DNA of 7,913 nucleotides from Candidatus Levyibacteriota bacterium (GTDB taxonomy: Bacteria; Patescibacteriota; Microgenomatia; Levybacterales; UBA12049): NCBI GenBank assembly GCA_023245515.1, contig JAHFKE010000050.1, forward strand, positions 1 through 7,913, in the 5' to 3' direction. The notes beneath the pieces were generated by a model, which ran no database searches, was not told the origin of the DNA, and was given only the letters and a program-made list of their open reading frames with translations. Within the stretch, counting starts at the first letter, position 1, and each line of letters begins with the position of its first letter. The position numbers were made by a program, and so were the translations under genes. Below are positions 1-5,086 of this stretch, in pieces.

Positions 1-138
1 AGGTAGCGGAGTTGCTGAGGGATATGTAATCGGGACATTGAGGTCTTTATGAACTTTTTCTTTTATAAATGTAAAAGCTGACGAACCCATAAAGGCCACG
101 AGTACAAGCGCCAAAATAACCAGACTCAATCTTTTCAT
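1..138 (-). CDS. N-terminal fragment of a secreted or membrane-anchored protein (runs off the window)
   Basis: An open frame of 46 codons starts with ATG at 138 on the minus strand and runs without a stop to the window edge, so only the N-terminus is visible. Residues 1-3 are Met-Lys-Arg, residues 4-24 are strongly hydrophobic, and a possible signal peptidase I site follows Ser-Ser-Ala near residue 21. The charged stretch IKEKVHKD and a Ser/Thr/Pro-rich start (PSATPLP) come next. This is a signal peptide or N-terminal anchor followed by a linker, so the rest should be extracytoplasmic. The start is supported by a perfect TATAAT exactly 6 nt upstream (145-150, minus), which predicts a leaderless transcript. 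No family can be recognised from this fragment. Confidence 0.75.
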   Translation of the reverse strand, partial: MKRLSLVILALVLVAFMGSSAFTFIKEKVHKDLNVPITYPSATPLP

Positions 139-150
139 CTATACATTATA
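139..150 (-). promoter_or_regulatory. Promoter -10 box for the minus-strand secreted protein, leaderless arrangement
   Basis: On the minus strand TATAAT occupies 150-145 and is followed by 6 nt and then the ATG at 138. A transcript starting the usual ~7 nt after the -10 box would begin at or within a base of the A of ATG. No good -35 hexamer is visible at 16-18 bp spacing. The promoter call is inferred from consensus match and position. Confidence 0.6.
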
Positions 151-153
151 CCT

Positions 154-183
154 GTTAATTGTTAAAAGCTAATCGTTAATTGT
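154..183. repeat. Pair of 9-bp direct repeats GTTAATTGT, 21 bp apart, in the divergent promoter region
   Basis: GTTAATTGT occurs at 154-162 and again at 175-183. The start-to-start distance is 21 bp, two helical turns, which puts both copies on the same DNA face between the two divergent -10 boxes. They overlap the plus-strand -35 candidate and the first base of the plus -10 box. They could be an operator pair, or simply low-complexity AT-rich DNA; no regulator can be named. Confidence 0.4.
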
Positions 184-188
184 ATAAT
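159..188 (+). promoter_or_regulatory. Promoter for the methyltransferase-family gene, leaderless arrangement
   Basis: TTGTTA (159-164, 4 of 6 matches to TTGACA) and a perfect TATAAT (183-188) are separated by 18 bp. Six nt after the -10 box lies ATG at 195, so the expected transcription start coincides with the start codon. This mirrors the minus-strand promoter on the other side of the same gap. It also decides the start codon, because an upstream in-frame TTG at 180 would overlap the promoter itself. Confidence 0.65.
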
Positions 189-194
189 AAGTCT

Positions 195-632
195 ATGTAT
201 AGAGACCGTTTCAATTTTTTCTTGTCTTTTATCGGAGTACTAGCAGTGCTTTTCATTCTCATAACGGGACCTCTTAATGAGTATTCCACTTCCTATCTTC
301 TCTTACAGATTTTTGGCATCTTACTCATAGCGTGGTCTCTTGTTGTCAGAAAACTTAACAAGCATCATCATGGCAATCTTGCAAAAGGGCTATTTTTTGT
401 CGACAAAGGGCCTTACGAAATAATACGCCATCCCATTTATGCAGGCTTTATACTAGTAATAAATGGGTTCGTTCAAGAATTCTTTACTCTGCCACGAGCC
501 ATAGCCCTGCTAGTAATTTTGGCAGTAATAGTAGCAAAAATTGTTAGAGAGGAATATATGCTGGAGCACCACGTAGAAGAGTACGTTAACTATAAAAAGA
601 GAACCCACAAGCTCATCCCCTATATCTTTTAA
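195..632 (+). CDS. Isoprenylcysteine carboxyl methyltransferase / phospholipid methyltransferase family membrane protein
   Basis: A 145-residue integral membrane protein with hydrophobic segments near residues 8-24, 33-50, 80-94 and 99-116. The family signature is clear: GPYEIIRHPIYAG at 72-84, then REEYML at 118-123 and EEYVNYKKRTHKLIP at 128-142. In this superfamily (ICMT, PEMT, NnrU-like relatives) these two cytoplasmic motifs bind S-adenosylmethionine and the methyl-acceptor headgroup. The usual reaction is SAM-dependent methylation of a membrane-embedded or small hydrophobic substrate. The acceptor cannot be told from sequence; bacterial members are mostly uncharacterised and protein prenylation is not expected here. 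The ATG at 195 is preferred over the in-frame TTG at 180, which lies upstream of the TATAAT box. The gene converges on the yjbQ-like gene with an 11-nt gap. Family call is firm, substrate unknown. Confidence 0.85.
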   Translation: MYRDRFNFFLSFIGVLAVLFILITGPLNEYSTSYLLLQIFGILLIAWSLVVRKLNKHHHGNLAKGLFFVDKGPYEIIRHPIYAGFILVINGFVQEFFTLPRAIALLVILAVIVAKIVREEYMLEHHVEEYVNYKKRTHKLIPYIF

Positions 633-643
633 CTAAACGAGAT

Positions 644-1174
644 TTATAGCTCTATGACTTCGTCCACAGGGTGGATCCAAATCTGGACGGTTCTTTGGCG
701 GATTGGATTTTTACCGGTTCCGTCGCGACCATCGAATTCGAACATGGCGACTTCCTGATATTTACCCAGAACCAGCTTGCCATGCCTGACCGGAAGCGTA
801 GCGTTGGAGTGTGAATAGGTCAATGCCCGTATGTGCGCCCCCGCATTATAGTCTTCATCAATCTCATTGCAGTACGGATTGTCCTGACAGCGGTGGAGAT
901 AGTCAATAACCGGATGCTTATATTCCTTATGAACCTTCGTAGATCGTTTATCCTCAGGAATCGAAGTCAAAGAGTGGTGAAGTATGTCTTGAATCAAATT
1001 CGGCTCTGAAATTTCGTGAACCAGGATGCCAAGTGTCGTATGGAGAGCATTAACAACGACAAAACCGTCCTTAACTTTAGATTTTTTTATCGCACTATTA
1101 ACCTTATCGGTTATGTTCTGGATATACGTATGCTTCGTAGATGGAAATTTTAGCTCTTTAAGATAAGCCTTCAT
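644..1174 (-). CDS. yjbQ: YjbQ / UPF0047 family protein (secondary thiamine-phosphate synthase family), with an enlarged middle
   Basis: A 176-residue soluble protein with the UPF0047 signatures: LHTTLGILVHE around H45 and E54, then NAGAHIRAL around H114, LPVRHGKLVLGKYQ at 128-140, and FEFDGRD at 145-151. Family members are small trimeric proteins; some have weak thiamine-phosphate synthase activity, but the physiological role is unsettled. Typical members are about 135-140 residues. The surplus lies mainly between residues 66 and 108, a charged segment containing C96 and C102, plus a short DGTGKNP loop near 151-157. The gene starts 5 nt after the fusA stop on the same strand, so it is probably co-transcribed with EF-G. 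The nearest purine-rich tract (AGGAAGAG) lies about 16 nt upstream, too far for a normal Shine-Dalgarno, so coupling to fusA translation is likely. No thiamine gene is nearby. Confidence 0.88.
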   Translation of the reverse strand: MKAYLKELKFPSTKHTYIQNITDKVNSAIKKSKVKDGFVVVNALHTTLGILVHEISEPNLIQDILHHSLTSIPEDKRSTKVHKEYKHPVIDYLHRCQDNPYCNEIDEDYNAGAHIRALTYSHSNATLPVRHGKLVLGKYQEVAMFEFDGRDGTGKNPIRQRTVQIWIHPVDEVIEL

Positions 1175-1179
1175 TGAAT

Positions 1180-3315
1180 TTACTGTTCAACTCTTCCTGT
1201 AAAGGTAGACTTTGCAAGCATGCCCTCAACAATGTTCTTTGGTACGAATTCATAGTGGGATGGTTCCATGTAGTAATTAGCACGACCCTTTGTAAGACTT
1301 CGAAGCTGCGTTGCGTATCCTGACAGCTCAGAAAGAGGGACCATACCTAAGATCACTGTTGCATTTCCACGCTCCTCAGAACCACTGATCTGCGCACGCT
1401 TTGAGGAAAGATCACCAATAACCTCACCCATATATTCAGAAGGGGTTGTAACTTCAACCTTCATGATAGGCTCAAGAAGAGTGATGCCTGCCTTCTTCGT
1501 AGCTGCCTGAATTGCCTGACTTGCCGCAATCTTAAAGGCAATTTCAGAAGAATCAACATCGTGGTATGAACCGTCATAGCAGGTAACTGCCACATCAACC
1601 AGAGGGTAACCAAGAAGAACTCCATTCTCCAGCGTCTCTTTGACACCCTTCTCAACAGCCTTTATAAATTCAGCTGGAATGGCTCCACCTTTAACAGCGT
1701 TGATAAACTCAGATCCTTCACCTCTTGGCTTAGGCTCAAGCCTGAGATAACAATGACCATACTGACCGCGTCCTCCAGACTGCTTGATATATTTACCTTC
1801 TGCTTCCGCACTACTTTCAATTGCTTCTTTGTAAGCCACCTGAGGAGCACCCACATTTGCCTCCACATTGAACTCGCGATTCATACGATCGACCATGATC
1901 TCAAGCTGTAGTTCTCCGATTCCTGAAATAATTGTCTGTCCTGTCTCGTGATTAACTTTTACTCTAAAGGTAGGATCTTCTTCCTGAAGACGCTTCAGAG
2001 AATATCCAAGCCTTTCTTGATCAGATTTTGTCTTAGGCTCAATAGCAAGCGAGATAACTGGATCGGGGAAAGTAATTTGTTCAAGAATGATTGGCCTTGC
2101 CTCATCACAAAGCGTGTCACCGGTGATAGTATCTTTTAAGCCTACAATAGCAACGATTTCGCCAGCATATGCTTCCTTAATTTCCTCACGATTGTTCGCA
2201 TGCATAAGCAGCAAGCGCCCTATACGCTCCTTAACATTCTTATTAGCATTATAAACATACGACCCTGCTACTAATTTCCCTGAGTAAATGCGGAAGTAGG
2301 AGATTTTTCCCACATGAGGGTCATTCTGGATTTTAAAAGCAAGTCCTGCTAGAGCCTCTTCAGGAACCAGCTGTCTTACCTCTTCCGAACCGTCCTTCGG
2401 ATTAAGACCCTTTACTTCCTTAAGATCCACTGGTGAAGGAAGATAGTCAACAACAGCATCAAGTAATGGCTGAACACCTTTATTGCGGAGTGAGGTTCCT
2501 GCATAGATCGGAACAAGCTTGTAGGCAATAACTGCGCGCCTCAGAGCCGCACGCAACTCATCAACTGTAGGCTCTTCTCCACCAAGATACTTCTCAAGAA
2601 GCTCGTCATCTGTTTCAGAAATTTTCTCAATCAGCTTGTTCCTGTAGGCCTCAACTTCATCCTTCATTTCTGCAGGAATCTCATCGGTGACCTCAAATTT
2701 GGCACCCAGTTCTTCTCCATTCCAAACGAAAGCCTTACGTGTCAAAAGATCAATATTTCCCTTGTATAAATTCTCAGATCCGATCGGAAGCACCATGATG
2801 GCGGTATTAGCACCGAGTCTGACCTCAATAGTGTTAACGCATTTTAAGAAATCAGCACCGAGCTTGTCCATCTTATTAACAAAACAAATACGTGGAACTT
2901 TATACTTATCTGCCTGTCTCCAAACTGTTTCTGACTGAGACTGAACCCCTTCTTCCGCATCAAGTACGGTTATGCCTCCATCAAGAACACGAAGAGATCT
3001 TTCAACTTCTGCTGTGAAATCAACGTGGCCGGGCGTATCGATGATATTAATTCTGTGCTCATTTCCCACACTTAGTCCTGTTGTCGGGGTCCAGAATGCA
3101 GTAGTGGCAGCAGATACAATAGTAATACCACGCTCTTTTTCCTGCTCCATCCAGTCCATCTGGGTATTTCCTTCATCAATATCTCCAATCTTGTAGGTCT
3201 TACCTGTGTAGAAAAGAATACGCTCGGTCGTTGTGGTCTTTCCCGCATCAATATGCGCAATAATTCCTATATTGCGAATTCTATCGAGTGGAAATTTTCG
3301 TGAAATGTCAGCCAT
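1180..3315 (-). CDS. fusA: Translation elongation factor G (EF-G)
   Basis: A full-length 711-residue EF-G, the GTPase that drives tRNA-mRNA translocation on the ribosome and, with RRF, ribosome recycling. From the chosen start: G1 P-loop AHIDAGKT at 20-27, switch I ending ERGITI at 61-66, G3 DTPGH at 93-97, G4 NKMD at 147-150, and a G5-region GTSLRNKGV in the G domain. Domain II, domain III (GIGELQLE), domain IV (GGRGQYGH, GYPLVDV) and domain V (EPIMKVEV, GRANYYMEPSHYE) follow in order without gaps. The start is ATG at 3315 (MADISRKFPLDRIRN), which matches the family N-terminus; an upstream ATG at 3333 would add only MFLFII. It lies outside the usual rpsL-rpsG-fusA-tuf operon, with its own promoter, and heads a two-gene unit with yjbQ. 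Nothing suggests a degenerate paralogue; active-site motifs are intact. Confidence 0.97.
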   Translation of the reverse strand: MADISRKFPLDRIRNIGIIAHIDAGKTTTTERILFYTGKTYKIGDIDEGNTQMDWMEQEKERGITIVSAATTAFWTPTTGLSVGNEHRINIIDTPGHVDFTAEVERSLRVLDGGITVLDAEEGVQSQSETVWRQADKYKVPRICFVNKMDKLGADFLKCVNTIEVRLGANTAIMVLPIGSENLYKGNIDLLTRKAFVWNGEELGAKFEVTDEIPAEMKDEVEAYRNKLIEKISETDDELLEKYLGGEEPTVDELRAALRRAVIAYKLVPIYAGTSLRNKGVQPLLDAVVDYLPSPVDLKEVKGLNPKDGSEEVRQLVPEEALAGLAFKIQNDPHVGKISYFRIYSGKLVAGSYVYNANKNVKERIGRLLLMHANNREEIKEAYAGEIVAIVGLKDTITGDTLCDEARPIILEQITFPDPVISLAIEPKTKSDQERLGYSLKRLQEEDPTFRVKVNHETGQTIISGIGELQLEIMVDRMNREFNVEANVGAPQVAYKEAIESSAEAEGKYIKQSGGRGQYGHCYLRLEPKPRGEGSEFINAVKGGAIPAEFIKAVEKGVKETLENGVLLGYPLVDVAVTCYDGSYHDVDSSEIAFKIAASQAIQAATKKAGITLLEPIMKVEVTTPSEYMGEVIGDLSSKRAQISGSEERGNATVILGMVPLSELSGYATQLRSLTKGRANYYMEPSHYEFVPKNIVEGMLAKSTFTGRVEQ

Positions 3316-3332
3316 AATAATAAATAAAAACA

Positions 3333-3345
3333 TCCCTTAGCGGGA
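3333..3345 (-). promoter_or_regulatory. Small hairpin at the predicted 5' end of fusA mRNA
   Basis: On the minus strand TCCC-GCTAA-GGGA forms a 4-bp stem with a 5-nt loop. It lies within 2-3 nt of the transcription start predicted from the extended -10 box. Its 3' arm runs directly into the ATG at 3333, which argues against that ATG as the start. It is short, so a function is only a suggestion. Confidence 0.35.
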
Positions 3346-3353
3346 ATAAAATT

Positions 3354-3362
3354 AGTATAGCA
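3354..3362 (-). promoter_or_regulatory. Extended -10 promoter of fusA-yjbQ
   Basis: On the minus strand TGCTATACT is a TGn extended -10 element with TATACT at 3359-3354 (5 of 6 matches). A T-rich tract, but no TTGACA-like box, lies at -35; extended -10 promoters can work without one. The expected start near 3347 gives a leader of about 32 nt to ATG 3315, with no Shine-Dalgarno near the start codon. Confidence 0.55.
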
Positions 3363-3452
3363 TATAGACCAAAAGAAAAAAAGAGCTGCAATAGTACCAG
3401 GAAAAGACTTCAGATCACCACGCAGGATCAACTAAGGACACCTATTTTTCCT

Positions 3453-3481
3453 TTGACTTTTACCTCAAAAGTGCCTAGACT
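3453..3481 (+). promoter_or_regulatory. Promoter of the pilN-pilO-surface protein operon
   Basis: TTGACT (3453-3458, 5 of 6 matches) and TAGACT (3476-3481, 4 of 6, keeping the important first two bases and the last T) are separated by the optimal 17 bp. The expected start is near A3488, giving a leader of about 33 nt before the pilN ATG. It is divergent to the fusA promoter, with about 90 bp between the elements. No other convincing promoter was seen upstream of this operon. Confidence 0.55.
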
Positions 3482-3487
3482 GATAGT

Positions 3488-3513
3488 AGGTCGTGAAGTA
3501 AAAACTACGACTT
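3488..3513 (+). promoter_or_regulatory. Stem-loop at the predicted 5' end of the pil operon mRNA
   Basis: AGGTCGT (3488-3494) pairs with ACGACTT (3507-3513) including one G-U pair. After a 2-nt GA bulge, AGT (3497-3499) pairs with ACT (3504-3506) around an AAAA loop. The ten-pair hairpin starts at the transcription start inferred from the promoter and ends 7 nt before the ATG. 5'-terminal stem-loops of this kind can protect mRNA from 5'-end-dependent decay or affect ribosome access. The role is inferred. Confidence 0.45.
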
Positions 3514-3520
3514 ATTCTCT

Positions 3521-4099
3521 ATGGCTGAAAATAAGCAATCAATCAACCTCCTTCCGAACAAAGGCGATAGCTTCGTCACCCAATTCCTCAATTGGTCTCT
3601 GAACATAGGGCGACTCTTGATCATTCTGACAGAAACTGCTGCGCTCACAACCTTTGTGTATCGTTTTGGCTTGGATATGCAAATTGTTGACCTTCACGAC
3701 AAGATTAGGAATCAAAGCTTTATTGTGCAGAACTTTAAACAGTCTGAGGATGCTTTCCGCAGCTTACAGGACAGGATCGGACTTGCTCAAAAATATGATA
3801 AGAGTGGCAGCATAATACCTAAAGTTTTTACCGATATTGCAAGTATTGCCAAAGGCAAAGCAACGCTTAGCTCACTTCTTGTTTCAACAGATACAGTGAA
3901 AATAGAGGCACAGTCTAGCTCTCCAGATGCGCTCTCGCAATTCACAAACGAACTTCGACAATACCCCTTAATAAAGTCGCTCAAGATTGATACTATTAAT
4001 AATAGTACTACTACTGCCCTAATCACAGTGAGTATGACAGCGACCTTAAAAACGGCGGAAAAGTTACCAGTGCAAGAAGTCAACACAACAACGCTCTAG
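3521..4099 (+). CDS. pilN: PilN-like type IV pilus inner-membrane alignment protein
   Basis: A 192-residue bitopic membrane protein. Its short cytoplasmic N-terminus carries INLLP at residues 8-12, the hallmark by which PilN docks onto the actin-like PilM. One membrane segment follows at about 29-47, then RFGLDMQIVDLHDKI (48-62), a helical coiled-coil-like region to about 95, and a small alpha/beta domain (about 97-178) of the ferredoxin-like type seen in PilN/PilO. The last residues (KLPVQEVNTTTL) look disordered. Length agrees with the family (about 180-220). It opens the operon; the pilO-like gene follows after 3 nt. PilM, usually immediately upstream, is absent here because the neighbour is the divergent fusA. 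No Shine-Dalgarno precedes the ATG. PilN would join PilO in the complex linking the pilus motor to the envelope. The call rests on motif, architecture and gene order. Confidence 0.8.
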   Translation: MAENKQSINLLPNKGDSFVTQFLNWSLNIGRLLIILTETAALTTFVYRFGLDMQIVDLHDKIRNQSFIVQNFKQSEDAFRSLQDRIGLAQKYDKSGSIIPKVFTDIASIAKGKATLSSLLVSTDTVKIEAQSSSPDALSQFTNELRQYPLIKSLKIDTINNSTTTALITVSMTATLKTAEKLPVQEVNTTTL

Positions 4100-4102
4100 T
4101 CT

Positions 4103-4729
4103 ATGAAATTACCAAAAAATTATCTCGAAAATCTTTCAACCAACAAGTATAGGGAGTACCTAAAGCTCCTGCCTGCGTCAAAAAATGAAAATGCACATGC
4201 GTTTGTAGCTCTTGCACTTACCTTTGCCGCATTATCGTTTTTTGGAATCTTTGCAATTAATCCAGTTCTTTCAACAGTTGTTGATCTGAAGAAGCAGCTT
4301 GCAGATAGTAAGTTCGTTGATGAGCAATTAGGAATAAAAATAACCAACCTCAGCCTGCTTCAGCAAAAATATACCAATTTCCCTCAGTCTGATTTCCAAA
4401 CTATCTATAGTGCCATACCGCAAGAGCCATCGGTTCCAGCACTCATGGGACAGATTCAGGCAGTTTCTGAAAAATCAAAACTTACATTAAGCTCACTACG
4501 AGTATCTGAAGTACAGCTGGTGTCTAATAAGCAGCTAGCGCCTGCAAGCGCATCCTTTGCCTTCTCTCTGGATGCAAAGGGTGCTTATGAAGATATGCTC
4601 ACATTTTCGTCAAATCTGATCAAGTTTAATCGGATCATAACGATTGATTCCCTATCTATTTCTAAAGATATAAGGAAAGAGAGCTTAATTCTTACCCTAA
4701 GGGGAAGATCTTATTTTAAAAAAGACTAA
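4103..4729 (+). CDS. pilO: PilO-like type IV pilus inner-membrane alignment protein
   Basis: A 208-residue bitopic protein with a cytoplasmic N-terminus of about 32 residues, one membrane segment (about 33-52), a coiled-coil-like helix (about 55-95, including VDLKKQLADSKF and LSLLQQKYTNF) and a C-terminal alpha/beta domain. The segment IPQEPSVPALMGQIQAVSEK followed by LTLSSLRV matches the usual PilO pattern of a proline-containing turn, a helix and a strand. PilO forms heterodimers with PilN through these regions and helps position the pilus machinery. The gene follows pilN by 3 nt and precedes the small orphan gene by 12 nt. No Shine-Dalgarno is seen, so re-initiation after pilN is likely. 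Sequence identity to model PilO proteins would be low; architecture and position carry the call. Confidence 0.75.
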   Translation: MKLPKNYLENLSTNKYREYLKLLPASKNENAHAFVALALTFAALSFFGIFAINPVLSTVVDLKKQLADSKFVDEQLGIKITNLSLLQQKYTNFPQSDFQTIYSAIPQEPSVPALMGQIQAVSEKSKLTLSSLRVSEVQLVSNKQLAPASASFAFSLDAKGAYEDMLTFSSNLIKFNRIITIDSLSISKDIRKESLILTLRGRSYFKKD

Positions 4730-4741
4730 TGGTGTAATGCT

Positions 4742-5086
4742 ATGAAACGTGTAGAAAAAGATATTCTTTTTGTTCTTATTTCATCCTTTGCTTTAACAGT
4801 GGCATGGATTGGCTTTAATTTGTATCACAAATGGGCGACATCGACAATTACTAGTAGCCTTCAGATACAAATCAAGCCTATTGCTCCCGATTTTGATTTA
4901 AATACCCTCGCGAAACTTAAAACTAGAGAGAAAATTGCCCCCTTTGAGACAAAGGCCACCCCATCTCCCACGCTAGCACCCTCAATACCCGCCCCAACTA
5001 TACCGATAAAGGAAACGCCCATACCTGAGGAGCCTACGCCCCAAGAGCAAATAATAGATACGATAACACCAGAGATAACGCCATGA
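4742..5086 (+). CDS. Small single-pass membrane protein with a Pro/Thr-rich tail, at the pilP position
   Basis: A 114-residue protein that I do not recognise as a named family. It has a short charged N-terminus (MKRVEKD), one membrane segment (about 8-26), an amphipathic stretch with PIAPDFDLNTLAKLKTREK (about 46-64), and a tail from about 68 to the end dominated by Pro, Thr, Glu and Ile. By orientation the tail should be outside the membrane. It lies directly after pilO, where proteobacteria encode the lipoprotein PilP that bridges PilN/PilO to the secretin PilQ. It has no lipobox cysteine and no visible PilP beta-domain. GGTG lies 7 nt before the ATG, the only plausible Shine-Dalgarno-like match in the operon. 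Its stop overlaps the next start as ATGA. A positional replacement for PilP is inference. Confidence 0.7.
   Translation: MKRVEKDILFVLISSFALTVAWIGFNLYHKWATSTITSSLQIQIKPIAPDFDLNTLAKLKTREKIAPFETKATPSPTLAPSIPAPTIPIKETPIPEEPTPQEQIIDTITPEITP

Noticed and set aside
180..194. In-frame TTG start that would add five residues to the methyltransferase-family protein
   Set aside because: The TTG lies upstream of the TATAAT box at 183-188, so it would not be in the transcript; it also has no Shine-Dalgarno.
3316..3333. Upstream ATG adding MFLFII to EF-G
   Set aside because: The added residues are AT-tract derived and unlike the family N-terminus, whereas MADISRKF fits. The ATG also touches a predicted hairpin.
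3399..3452. 7-bp inverted repeat AGGAAAA / TTTTCCT in the fusA-pil gap
   Set aside because: Short homopurine arms about 40 nt apart in AT-rich DNA are expected by chance; no terminator T-tract follows on either strand.
3787..4086. 99-codon minus-strand frame antisense to pilN
   Set aside because: No recognisable features, and it lies wholly inside a supported gene; long antisense frames arise by chance here.
5083..5086. Possible read-through of TGA (TGA=Gly code of some CPR lineages) fusing genes at the ATGA junctions
   Set aside because: Each TGA is followed by a complete new gene starting in a different frame with a proper N-terminus. No supported frame contains an internal TGA.
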